A DNA stretch of 64,000 nt from Tissierellia bacterium (lineage in GTDB: Bacteria > Bacillota > Clostridia > Tissierellales > Tissierellaceae), in assembly GCA_012735245.1 (NCBI GenBank), contig JAAYHU010000027.1, positions 1-64,000 of the forward strand, written 5' to 3'. Both the position numbers and the translations under genes were made by a program. Shown in pieces: positions 53,866-61,821 of the stretch. Under the pieces are notes generated by a model. The model had not been told where the DNA came from. It did not search any database and worked only from the letters and a program-made list of their open reading frames with translations. Position 1 is the first letter of the stretch; each line of letters starts with the position of its first letter.

Positions 53866-54641
53866 TCCTCAACCTCCTCTCCTAGATATGCCTTTATAAC
53901 CCTTTCGTCATTTTGTATTTCTTCTGGAGTACCTTGGGCCACTAAATTTCCATAATCAAATACTAATACTTCATCACAGATATTCATTACTAAGGACATA
54001 TCGTGTTCAATTAAAATTATGGTTAAATCAAAGGCTTCCCTTATCCAATTGATTAATTCCCTCAATTCTTTTGTCTCAATGGGGTTCATCCCAGCCGCTG
54101 GTTCATCTAAAAGAAGGAGCTTTGGTTTTGCTGCTAAAGCCCTTGCAATTTCTAGTTTTCTTTGATCACCATAGGGCAAGTTTTTTGCCAGTTCATCCTT
54201 TTTATCCAATAAATTAAATTTTTCCAATAATTCCAATGCATTTTCATAGGCATTGGCTTCAGCTTTGTAATAAGAGGGCAGCCTAAGGAAGGCAGAACCT
54301 ATACCATATTTAAATCTATTGTGAAATCCAATGAGAATATTATCAAGGACAGTCATATCTTTAAATAACCTTATATTTTGAAAGGTCCTAGCAATTCCAT
54401 AATGAACAATTTTATGAGGTTTTAAATCCTTAGTCCTAATCTTAGAATCTAAATTATAGGTTATTTCACCCGATGTAGGACTGTATATTCCCGTTAGGAG
54501 GTTGAAGAAAGTAGTCTTTCCTGCTCCATTGGGGCCAATTAAACCGATTATATTTCCCTTTTCTATATTTACATTAATATTTCTAATAGCCTTAATTCCG
54601 CCAAAGTTCTTTGATAGACTATTTACTGATAGCACCCACAT
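53859..54641 (-). CDS. livG: Branched-chain amino acid ABC transporter, ATPase LivG
   Basis: A 260-aa ATPase with GPNGAGKTTFFNLLTGIY and the LivG-specific YGIARTFQNIRLFKDMTVLDN, plus LPYGDQRKLEIARALA and LLLDEPAAGMNP. The annotated start ATG is inside the livM gene (23-nt overlap); an in-frame GTG 6 nt later is an alternative. It works with LivF at the inner face of the LivHM channel. Confidence 0.95.
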   Translation of the reverse strand: MWVLSVNSLSKNFGGIKAIRNINVNIEKGNIIGLIGPNGAGKTTFFNLLTGIYSPTSGEITYNLDSKIRTKDLKPHKIVHYGIARTFQNIRLFKDMTVLDNILIGFHNRFKYGIGSAFLRLPSYYKAEANAYENALELLEKFNLLDKKDELAKNLPYGDQRKLEIARALAAKPKLLLLDEPAAGMNPIETKELRELINWIREAFDLTIILIEHDMSLVMNICDEVLVFDYGNLVAQGTPEEIQNDERVIKAYLGEEVEEC

Positions 54642-55587
54642 TAAATTCTACCTTCTTTCTGTTTTTCTTTCTACTTTTAAATATCTTAAACTCCCTTTTA
54701 CCTAATATACCTTTGTGCCTATAGACCATTATTACAAACAATATTACTGAATAAATAACCATCCTCAATTCAGGTATTCCTTGTAGGAATAGTGAAATAA
54801 TCGATAGTGAAATTGCACCAATTACTGAGCCTAAAATACTACCTATGCCTCCAAAAACAACTATTACTAGTATATCTATAGATTTCATAAAGCCAAAGGA
54901 ATCAGGTTTTATGAAATAAAAGTAATTAGCATATAAGGACCCTGCTGTACCTGCAAAAAAAGCTCCAATGGCAAAGGCCAATACTTTGTAATAAGTAGTA
55001 TTAACTCCCATGGACTCAGCAGCTATTTCGTCTTCCCTAATGGCTATACAGGCCCTGCCATGATAGGAGTTTAAAAACCTCTTTATCAACAATATTGTGA
55101 CTAGGACAGAAGCAAATATCCAGGTCCAATTGGTGTATCGTGGTATATCGTTAAAGCCTATGGCACCCCCAATATAATCTGTATTTATGGCTATAACCCT
55201 TACAATTTCACCAAAACCTAAGGTTGCTATGGCCAAATAATCTCCCTTAAGCCTTAAAGTAGGGATTCCAATCAAAATACCAGCAACAGATGCCACAACG
55301 CCTGATAATAACAAGGCTAAAATGAAAGGTTGATTAAACTTAGCAGTTAGTATTGCTGAAGTATATGCGCCCATAGACATAAAAGCTGCATGTCCCAAGG
55401 AAAATTGGCCAGTAAATCCTGTAATTAAGTTTAAGCTAACTGCTAAAATGATATTTATACCTATAATAACTAAGTTTAGCTCATAATAGGAATCAATTAT
55501 ACCTGTATTTATCAGTACATGAACTAAGATATAAAAAGCAAAAAGGATGACTCCAAGTAAAATCTTTTTATTAACTTTGTTCATCAT
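54619..55587 (-). CDS. livM: Branched-chain amino acid ABC transporter, permease LivM
   Basis: A 322-aa membrane protein with about nine helices. NLITGFTGQFSLGHAAFMSMGAY, in part quoted, and LRLKGDYLAIATLGFGEI are conserved in LivM, and the EAA-like loop is RACIAIREDEIAAESMGVN. It begins after a GGAGG site and ends inside livG. A basic C-terminal tail (KSRKKNRKKVEF) is longer than usual. Confidence 0.95.
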   Translation of the reverse strand: MMNKVNKKILLGVILFAFYILVHVLINTGIIDSYYELNLVIIGINIILAVSLNLITGFTGQFSLGHAAFMSMGAYTSAILTAKFNQPFILALLLSGVVASVAGILIGIPTLRLKGDYLAIATLGFGEIVRVIAINTDYIGGAIGFNDIPRYTNWTWIFASVLVTILLIKRFLNSYHGRACIAIREDEIAAESMGVNTTYYKVLAFAIGAFFAGTAGSLYANYFYFIKPDSFGFMKSIDILVIVVFGGIGSILGSVIGAISLSIISLFLQGIPELRMVIYSVILFVIMVYRHKGILGKREFKIFKSRKKNRKKVEFNVGAISK

Positions 55588-55603
55588 CAGCGAACCTCCT
55601 CTC

Positions 55604-56488
55604 CTAAACCTTTTCCTTCACTGTTTTGCCTAATAATCCGCTGGGTTTTATTAGTAGAACTATAATCAATATGCCAAATGCAACTGCATCCTTAAATATG
55701 GATCCTCCATAGGCTGAAACTAAGGTCTCTACCATGCCAAGGAAGAAACCGCCAAATACTGCCCCTGGTATAAGTCCAATTCCTCCCAAGACTGCGGCCA
55801 CAAAAGCCTTTAATCCAGGAACAGTACCCATTAGTGGATTTATTGTATTATAATATACTCCTACTAAGACACCAGCTGCCCCAGCTAAGGCAGAGCCAAT
55901 TGCAAAGGTAAAGGATATTATCCTATTTATATCTACACCCATAAGCTGGGCTACATCTTTGTCTAAGGCTACTGCTCTCATGGCCTTACCTATTTTCGTC
56001 TTTAAGACAACATACTGAAGAAGCAACATAAGAACAATGGTTATTAAAATTATATAGATATTTTTTGTATCTAAGAGAGCCTTTCCACCTAATATGCTTA
56101 TTTTATTGCTGCTTAAAACATCTGGAAAAGTCCTTGTATCTGGTTTTACAAAATACATCATGGTATATTGTAAAAACAAGGATACTGCTATGGCAGTTAT
56201 AAGGGCAGAAATTCTTGATGCATTTCGTAAAGGCTTATAAGCTACTTTCTCTATCAATATTCCTAAAATACTACAAGTTGCCATGGAGATTAACAAGGCT
56301 GGGACAAAGCCTAGGCCTAAAAATCTAGTTACAGCATATCCTACATAGGCCCCTATCATGTAGATATCTCCATGAGCAAAATTTATTAAATTTATTATTC
56401 CATATACCATGGTATATCCCAGGGCTATTAAGGCATAAATGCTACCTAAGGATATTCCATTTATCAATTGTTGTAATACTTGCTCCAT
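55604..56488 (-). CDS. livH: Branched-chain amino acid ABC transporter, permease LivH
   Basis: A 294-aa membrane protein. LINGISLGSIYALIALGYTMVYGIINLINFAHGD, quoted in part, is the LivH hallmark; AMRAVALDKDVAQLMGVD is the ATPase-contact loop. The track starts at 56497; the ATG at 56488 is favoured because AAGGA lies 8 nt upstream of it, while the first ATG abuts the ribosome site. It is followed by livM after 16 nt. Confidence 0.95.
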   Translation of the reverse strand: MEQVLQQLINGISLGSIYALIALGYTMVYGIINLINFAHGDIYMIGAYVGYAVTRFLGLGFVPALLISMATCSILGILIEKVAYKPLRNASRISALITAIAVSLFLQYTMMYFVKPDTRTFPDVLSSNKISILGGKALLDTKNIYIILITIVLMLLLQYVVLKTKIGKAMRAVALDKDVAQLMGVDINRIISFTFAIGSALAGAAGVLVGVYYNTINPLMGTVPGLKAFVAAVLGGIGLIPGAVFGGFFLGMVETLVSAYGGSIFKDAVAFGILIIVLLIKPSGLLGKTVKEKV

Positions 56489-56558
56489 AATTAACATCCT
56501 TTCTATTGGAGGGAATGCCTATAAGGATTATAAGCTCCTTAGACATTCCCTTAATTGA

Positions 56559-57725
56559 TTATTTTGGATCTAATTTCTTCAAGAATGTTGGAACCCCATC
56601 TATCAATTCGATTATCGTTGTAGATTTAATCGGGTTATGGTATTCATCAATAGTTATAGTTCCTGTAACCCCTTTAAAATCCTTAGTTGCTTCAAGGGCT
56701 TCTTTTATTTTTTCAGGACTAGCTTCTCCAGCTCTTTCTATGGCATCCTTTAATAAATATGCCATATCATAGCCTAAAGCATTGAATCCATCTGGCTCCT
56801 TATTATATTTTGCCTTAAAGCTTTCTCTAAATTTTACAACCTCTTCTGCATCATCCATTGGTGAATAGTGATTAGAGTAATAGACATTGTTTGCTGCTTC
56901 CTTTCCTGATATTTCAACAAATTTAGGTGATTCGTATCCATCTCCGCCTAAAATCGGTACGTCTAATCCTAGCTCCCTGGCTTGTCTAACAATTAGGCCT
57001 ACTTCTTCATAATAACCTGGTACAAATAAAACTTCTGGGTTAGCTCCCTTAATATTTGTCAATACGGCTTTAAAGTCTGTATCCTTAGCTTGATATGCTT
57101 CTTCTACTAGGATCTTGCCTCCATATTTTTCTATAGTCTCTTTAAAGGCCTTTGAAAGTCCTTTTGCATAATCAGATGTACTATCTGCTAAGATGGCAGC
57201 ATTTTTTGCCCCTAAATCATTTACAGCAAATTCAGCCATTATAACTCCCTGGAAGGAATCGCTAAAGCAGGTTTTAAAAATATACTCTCTAACATTTCCA
57301 TTGCTATCTACAGTTATATCGTCTGCTGTTGCAGAACCGGTAATTAGTGGAATTTTGTTTTGCATAGCAGCTGGAATGGCAGCCTTAGTGTTTCCAGAGG
57401 TAGCTGGTCCAAGTAGGGCTACGACATTTTCTCTAGTTGCTAACCTTGCGGAAACATTGGCAGATTCTGTATCCTCTGATTTATTGTCAATCTTAACTAA
57501 TTCTATTTCTTTGCCTAGCACTCCGCCGCTTTTATTGATTTCTTCAACGGCTAATTCTATACCTTCTGTTAAACCTTGACCATAAGTTGCTACTCCACCT
57601 GATAGTTCATAGTTTAATCCAACTCTTATAGTATCACCATTGTTAGATGATGAATTTGATGTACATCCAGCTAACAAACTCAATACCAATGCCAAAGATA
57701 AAATTCCAAGCAACTTTTTCTTCAT
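56559..57725 (-). CDS. livJ: Branched-chain amino acid-binding lipoprotein LivJ/LivK type
   Basis: A 388-aa periplasmic-type binding protein with signal peptide and lipobox LLAGC, then IRVGLNYELSGGVATYGQGL and YGVD-like ligand-binding regions such as GPATSGNTKAAIP and FNALGYDMAYLLKDAI. The track begins at 57791; MKKKLLGILSL at 57725 gives a normal signal peptide, so I start there (a GTG nine bases upstream is an alternative). It is the first gene of the operon, directly after the T-box leader, and is separated by about 70 nt from livH. Confidence 0.93.
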   Translation of the reverse strand: MKKKLLGILSLALVLSLLAGCTSNSSSNNGDTIRVGLNYELSGGVATYGQGLTEGIELAVEEINKSGGVLGKEIELVKIDNKSEDTESANVSARLATRENVVALLGPATSGNTKAAIPAAMQNKIPLITGSATADDITVDSNGNVREYIFKTCFSDSFQGVIMAEFAVNDLGAKNAAILADSTSDYAKGLSKAFKETIEKYGGKILVEEAYQAKDTDFKAVLTNIKGANPEVLFVPGYYEEVGLIVRQARELGLDVPILGGDGYESPKFVEISGKEAANNVYYSNHYSPMDDAEEVVKFRESFKAKYNKEPDGFNALGYDMAYLLKDAIERAGEASPEKIKEALEATKDFKGVTGTITIDEYHNPIKSTTIIELIDGVPTFLKKLDPK

Positions 57726-57814
57726 TACAGTCACCACACTCCTCAGTATTTTTTTATTGAAAATGAAATCCATATTCATCATGATTTGCATAATAAAGAT
57801 TTAATATAGGCCGA

Positions 57815-58085
57815 TATTAAAAAAACCTCTACATGTATGCAAATACATGTAGAGGCCAATTAGGCGTTACCACTCTACTTCGTAATTATCTCGCGATAAT
57901 TACCTCCCTAGGTTCAATACTAAACCCTGGCCTTTTAACGGGGCCTACCGATATGGCTTACTTATACGTTTCAGCCATATAACTCCGAAGTGATCGTTCC
58001 CTATTAAATCGATGCTGGCTCTCACCTTCTGCCAGCTCTCTGTAATCGATTTTGCTAATAGTTCACCCTTCATCATAGTTTTTAA
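57815..58085 (-). ncRNA. T-box leader controlling the liv operon
   Basis: Reading the minus strand: a stem I region with GAGAGCTGGC...GGTGAGAGCCAGC, then GAACGATCACTTCGGAG around the specifier, further stems, the T-box sequence AGAGTGGTAACGCC (57863-57876, consensus AGGGTGGNACCGCG) and a terminator hairpin of 13 perfect base pairs (57826-57855) followed by seven Ts. Uncharged tRNA would favour the antiterminator. The specifier triplet cannot be fixed by eye: CTT (Leu), TTC (Phe) and ATC (Ile) are all near the expected place; Leu or Ile fits the transporter. Ends are approximate. Confidence 0.9.
57826..57855 (-). terminator. T-box conditional terminator
   Basis: CCTCTACATGTAT and its complement form a 13-bp perfect stem with a four-base loop and TTTTTTT after it on the minus strand. 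The T-box bulge sequence lies just upstream and can pair with the first half instead. Confidence 0.9.
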
Positions 58086-58097
58086 AAATATTAAATT

Positions 58098-58121
58098 TTA
58101 TAAAGATTGCAATCTTTATAA
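58098..58121. repeat. 24-bp perfect palindrome in the start of the T-box transcript
   Basis: TTATAAAGATTG followed by its exact reverse complement. It lies about 13 bp downstream of the -10 box and before the first T-box stem on the minus strand, so it could be a repressor site or a 5' RNA hairpin. Confidence 0.7.
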
Positions 58122-58133
58122 TAATTAGAAATT

Positions 58134-58162
58134 AACATAGCATGCTAAAGCGATTTTGTCAA
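58134..58162 (-). promoter_or_regulatory. Promoter of the T-box/liv transcript
   Basis: On the minus strand, TTGACA (58157-58162), a 17-bp spacer and TATGTT (58134-58139): a strong -35 and acceptable -10 at optimal spacing, just upstream of the leader. Confidence 0.75.
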
Positions 58163-58343
58163 CACTTTATTTGACTTTTTTTGCACTTTTTTTATCAAAT
58201 CAAATTTGGCCTTGGATCTAACCCTTGATATTTCAAGGCTTTCACCATTTTACCTTTTTCTAAAAAATTGTCAAAAAATCTGTTAATTATTTCCTTTAAA
58301 CATATCTTGTGAAAGTTTAGGCAAGAAAAAATGATAATGCTAA

Positions 58344-58371
58344 TTGATAATTTAGAACAATGTGGTAAAAT
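58344..58371 (+). promoter_or_regulatory. Probable promoter of the MerT-like gene
   Basis: TTGATA and TAAAAT separated by 16 bp, with the -10 about 33 nt before the ATG at 58404. Moderate match; no operator recognised. Confidence 0.5.
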
Positions 58372-58403
58372 ATATTGTAATTATACCCCCTGGAGGTTTG
58401 TTT

Positions 58404-58706
58404 ATGAAAGAAAAAATTCTCAGCATTCTATCAATCTTTGCTGCCTTCGGTGCAGCCTTTTGTTGAACAGGTGGATTAATATTGGGATCCCTAGGTTTAG
58501 GGACAATTGGACTAGCATATATGTCTCATATAACAAAATATAAACCTATTTTCGTCCTGATAACAGCAGGATTATTGTTTCTTTCCTATAGCTTAATAGA
58601 AAAAAACAATTCTAGCAGAGGCACAAAGATAGTTTTTTGGATTTCTGCTATAGTTTCAATAATCATTCTATATTATCCAAATATAATAAATCTTTTTAAC
58701 AAATAA
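58404..58706 (+). CDS. MerT-like small membrane protein with selenocysteine (TGA read as Sec)
   Basis: One 100-codon frame from the ATG (GGAGGTTTGTTT ahead) to TAA, interrupted only by TGA as codon 21 (58464-58466). The ORF track splits it in two. It reads MKEKILSILSIFAAFGAAFC, then TGA, then TGGLILGSLGLGTIGLAYMS. Three hydrophobic segments and KYKPIFVLITAGLLFLSYSLI resemble the mercuric transporter MerT, whose first helix holds a vicinal Cys pair that binds Hg(II). Here the pair would be Cys20-Sec21. A hairpin with a GGTT loop follows at bacterial SECIS distance. No merA, merP or merR is nearby, so the substrate may be another soft metal. If TGA were a stop, the remaining 20-aa peptide would be meaningless. 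Confidence 0.85.
58481..58507 (+). promoter_or_regulatory. Bacterial SECIS-like hairpin
   Basis: ATTG, bulge GGA, TCCCTA, loop GGTT, TAGGGA, CAAT: an upper stem of 6 bp and a lower stem of 4 bp with a three-base bulge. The loop starts with GG, 28 nt after the last base of the TGA codon. Bacterial SECIS elements need a small hairpin with G in the first loop positions about 16-37 nt after the TGA, so the fit is good. Confidence 0.8.
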
Positions 58707-58736
58707 AGTAAAGGCCTAAGTGGCTTTTACTTTATT
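58702..58736. terminator. Bidirectional terminator
   Basis: AATAAAGTAAAGGCC pairs with GGCTTTTACTTTATT over 15 bp with one G-T pair and a five-base loop. It overlaps the stop of the MerT-like gene and precedes the stop of the converging activase gene. Confidence 0.85.
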
Positions 58737-59695
58737 AGGATTGATTTTACCCTATTGCTCCATTTGCCACACCTATCTCCAAAACAACCGATTTCTTGAT
58801 TGTTTTCAATTAATTTTACAACCTCACACCTATTGCTGCAGCCTGAACATTCAAAGCTATTGGATTCAAATTTGCTATCAGCAAGGTTAAAACCTTTAAA
58901 ATTAGTTTTTCTTTCTTTTTCTGCCATTTCTTTTCCTAATATAGCCGCTCCTATGGCCCCCATTACATTATAGTCTTTTGGCACGATTATTTCGAAACCT
59001 AAAGCCCTCTCAAAGGCAGCCTTTATCCCCTTGTTCGCTGCAACTCCTCCTTGGAAAAAAACCTTTGGCAGTATTTCCTTACCCTTGCCTACATTATTTA
59101 GATAATTTCTAACTAAGGCATCACAAAGTCCTCGAATAATATCAGCCTTATTATAACCTAGCTGCTGCTTATGAATCATATCCGATTCTGCAAAAACTGC
59201 ACACCGTCCTGCTATTCTAACTCCTATATTTGAATTTAGGGCATAATCTCCAAATTCTTCAATAGGTATATCCAACCTTTCAGCTTGCCTATCTAAAAAT
59301 GAGCCTGTACCTGCAGCACAGACTGTATTCATTGCAAAGTCAGAAACTACTCCATTTCTTATTATAATTATTTTTGAATCCTGACCACCAATTTCTATAA
59401 TAGTTTTTACATCCCTATCTATTTCTAAGGCAGCAACAGCATGGGAAGTAATCTCGTTTTTAACTGCATCTGCACCGATTAAAGTGGCGGCTATATGCCT
59501 ACCACTACCTGTTGCACCCACCCCTGATATTTTTACATTATTGTATTTATCTTTAAGTATCTTAAAGCCTTCCTGTACTGCTTTTATGGGGCTGCCCTTT
59601 GTTCTTATATATATTTTTTCTACCACTTTCATGTGGCCATCTAATAATACGAGATTTGTACTAACTGATCCCACATCAACTCCAAGATAATACAT
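58727..59695 (-). CDS. 2-hydroxyacyl-CoA dehydratase-type activase (BcrAD/BadFG family ATPase)
   Basis: A 322-aa ASKHA-fold ATPase. YYLGVDVGSVSTNLVLLDG, VGATGSGRH, IIEIGGQDSK, VCAAGTGSFLDRQAERL and FQGGVAANKGI are characteristic; two Cys flanking the nucleotide site bind the shared [4Fe-4S]. A C-terminal CSGCSNRCEVV adds a possible second metal site. The family drives one-electron transfer to dehydratases with ATP. The start is moved from 59734 to 59695, where AAAGGAGAAGG precedes the ATG. It overlaps the upstream gene by 20 nt. Confidence 0.88.
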   Translation of the reverse strand: MYYLGVDVGSVSTNLVLLDGHMKVVEKIYIRTKGSPIKAVQEGFKILKDKYNNVKISGVGATGSGRHIAATLIGADAVKNEITSHAVAALEIDRDVKTIIEIGGQDSKIIIIRNGVVSDFAMNTVCAAGTGSFLDRQAERLDIPIEEFGDYALNSNIGVRIAGRCAVFAESDMIHKQQLGYNKADIIRGLCDALVRNYLNNVGKGKEILPKVFFQGGVAANKGIKAAFERALGFEIIVPKDYNVMGAIGAAILGKEMAEKERKTNFKGFNLADSKFESNSFECSGCSNRCEVVKLIENNQEIGCFGDRCGKWSNRVKSILIK

Positions 59696-60773
59696 TTTTC
59701 CTTCTCCTTTCAAGCAAGTCGATAAAGGCCTCAACCCTAGTTACAAATCCAGCCTCTCCTGTCATTTCATCTACAACTAAGGACATTATAGGAAAGTCCT
59801 TTTCCTTGGATATAGTAGGTAATATTACCTTTGATACTATTTCTGGCATACAGCCAAGAGGAAAGATTTGAATAGCGCCATCAAAGCCTTCTTTTTGGGC
59901 CAATACTGCCTCTCCTATACATTCTCTACCATGGCCTCCAACTCCTAGAGAAAGGTATTTCTTTGCATTTCTTTTTATCTTAAGGGAATTTAATTTAGTT
60001 GGTTTTAATAATGTATCCTTAACCCACCAGCTAGGCGTAAGCTTTCTCTTAGTTGCAACCCCATAATCCATTAACTTATCTTCGATGTAGAGGTTAGAAA
60101 ATGGTTCTATTATAGTATATATTTCACCTATAATTGCTATTTTAATGGGGTTTTTTCCCTTGTCTATTTTTACATTATCTAGCCTATTCTTATATTCTTC
60201 TAATACCATAATCATATCCCTTGGACTATTAGTATTCATAGCATCTCTTTTACAGCTATTTAAAAGTTTTTTACATTCTCCTTTATTTACTTCATAACCT
60301 GCTAGATAGTGGGCCTTTTCCTCTATCTCATCTATTAAATTCATTACCCTTACTGCCCTTAAAAGGGCTTTTATCTGGCCAGCCTTTCCTTTTCTACTAT
60401 TTCTAGAGATTTGATTTATCCTATTATATAATTCCTTTATACCTATATCTCCAGGTGCATCAATTACAATAAAGTTTATATTTTTACCCATCCTCTTAAA
60501 TAGATTCATTTGCATTTCTGCATATTTCCCAAACCGGCAGGGTCCACAGCTGCCTGGAAGTAGAACTGTATCTGCTCCTTTTTCAATTGCTTGGATATAG
60601 TTTCCCACCATAATCTTATAGGGTAAACAGATTTCCTCTGGTGAATGTAAAGAACCCATCTCCAAGGCTTCTTTATTGTTCAGTGGTGGCATAATATATT
60701 CTATCCCCAATCCATCAAATAAGGCTTTTGCAGCTATGTATACATTACCTAGATGTGGAGCAGTAATCTTCAT
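59676..60773 (-). CDS. Dehydratase-activase-associated protein (HgdB-like)
   Basis: A 365-aa protein related to the subunits of 2-hydroxyacyl-CoA dehydratases. EEICLPYKIMVGNYI, LLPGSCGPCRFGKYAEMQ and FPLGCMPEIVSKVILPTI have the Cys residues expected for a [4Fe-4S] cluster. It overlaps its upstream neighbour by 4 nt (ATGA) and the activase by 20 nt. In many clostridia these three parts are encoded as one long fused protein; here they are separate genes. The substrate is unknown. Confidence 0.8.
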   Translation of the reverse strand: MKITAPHLGNVYIAAKALFDGLGIEYIMPPLNNKEALEMGSLHSPEEICLPYKIMVGNYIQAIEKGADTVLLPGSCGPCRFGKYAEMQMNLFKRMGKNINFIVIDAPGDIGIKELYNRINQISRNSRKGKAGQIKALLRAVRVMNLIDEIEEKAHYLAGYEVNKGECKKLLNSCKRDAMNTNSPRDMIMVLEEYKNRLDNVKIDKGKNPIKIAIIGEIYTIIEPFSNLYIEDKLMDYGVATKRKLTPSWWVKDTLLKPTKLNSLKIKRNAKKYLSLGVGGHGRECIGEAVLAQKEGFDGAIQIFPLGCMPEIVSKVILPTISKEKDFPIMSLVVDEMTGEAGFVTRVEAFIDLLERRRKNVLSWS

Positions 60774-61663
60774 TTTATCTCCCTCCCCAGCATATCAACA
60801 AAGGCCTCTACCCTTGTATCTAAGCCTGCTTCACCAGTATGTTCATCAATTTTTAGAGTTAAAAAAGGGAAGTTTCCTATCCTTTCCTTTATGAGTTCAA
60901 TGACTACTGAATCTATGCCGCAGGCAAAGGAGGAAATATATATTATTCCATTCACTTTATTTTCCCTATATACATTTGATGCAAAACCATAGGAGTTTCT
61001 TGCAAAGGTCCAAAAAGGTCTTTTATATAGGCGTTTAACCTCTTCATCAATTAAGCTATCTTCTACAACTTCTTCCGTAACTACACCTACTCCTAGCCTA
61101 TTAAGCTTTTCTACTATATTCATATTTACATAATTATCAAAAATGTTATAGGGATGGCCTACTATTGCTACAGTCAATTGTTGACTATCATCATTGAAAC
61201 CTAATTTAAACTTATCCTGTTTAATCAATGCAGTATTAAAGGCATTTTTAATTTTCTTCTTGTCCTTAGTTATTATCCTTCCTATTTCCCTGGCCCAGGG
61301 ATAGAGTTTTCTTCTAGATATGGCATATATAGGCTTATCTATTATCCTAGGCATTTTAGGAATGGAATTTTTTATCATCTCTGGCAGTCCACAAAATTTG
61401 GGACATATATATTCCCTACTTCTAACTTGCATGAACCTGGGAATGAGGATAATATCACACTTGTCCTTCAAATATGCCACATGGCCATGGAAGACTTTCA
61501 CAGGAAGGCATGCATCGTCTACACAGTATTTGACACCTTCATCTAAGATATCCTTATTGGTATCAGGTGATATGACTAATTCTGAACCAAGTTCCTGAAA
61601 AAAAGTCGTAAAAAAAGGGTAGTATTTATAATACAAAAGTCCCTTAGGTATGCCTACTATCAT
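60770..61663 (-). CDS. Dehydratase-activase-related protein (DUF2229 type)
   Basis: A 297-aa protein starting MIVGIPKGLLYYKYYPFFTTFF, the DUF2229 signature, with Cys residues in KYCVDDACLPVKVFHGHV and EYICPKFCGLPE and, later, SSFACGIDSVV. These probably bind an iron-sulfur cluster. It is the first gene of a three-gene operon with the HgdB-like protein and the activase, all overlapping. The family accompanies activases in anaerobes; no reaction is known to me. Confidence 0.85.
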   Translation of the reverse strand: MIVGIPKGLLYYKYYPFFTTFFQELGSELVISPDTNKDILDEGVKYCVDDACLPVKVFHGHVAYLKDKCDIILIPRFMQVRSREYICPKFCGLPEMIKNSIPKMPRIIDKPIYAISRRKLYPWAREIGRIITKDKKKIKNAFNTALIKQDKFKLGFNDDSQQLTVAIVGHPYNIFDNYVNMNIVEKLNRLGVGVVTEEVVEDSLIDEEVKRLYKRPFWTFARNSYGFASNVYRENKVNGIIYISSFACGIDSVVIELIKERIGNFPFLTLKIDEHTGEAGLDTRVEAFVDMLGREIK

Positions 61664-61769
61664 ATTTCCCTCCTAATAATTCACATTACTTCATTTATTA
61701 TTGGCACAAATTTGAAAAGTATACAAAAAAGATATATGTATGTAACTATGGTTTTAAAAATAAATAAAA

Positions 61770-61807
61770 AAGCTTAGGATTATCTACACTAGAAGAAAAC
61801 CCTAAGC
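61770..61807 (-). terminator. Terminator after the S41 peptidase gene
   Basis: GCTTAGG and CCTAAGC pair over 7 bp around a loop of about 22 bases; the minus strand continues TTTTTTATTTA. The large loop makes it weaker, but the T tract is good. Confidence 0.6.
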
Positions 61808-61821
61808 ATATGTTTTTATCT

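Noticed and set aside
57193-57579. 128-aa plus-strand ORF inside livJ
   Set aside because: Antisense to a conserved binding-protein gene; hydrophobic appearance is an artefact of the reverse frame.
58331-58543. ORF-track entry of 70 aa upstream of and overlapping the MerT-like gene, and the separate 74-aa entry 58482-58706
   Set aside because: The first is out of frame with the conserved protein and the second is the part of the same gene after TGA; both are explained by the single frame 58404-58706.
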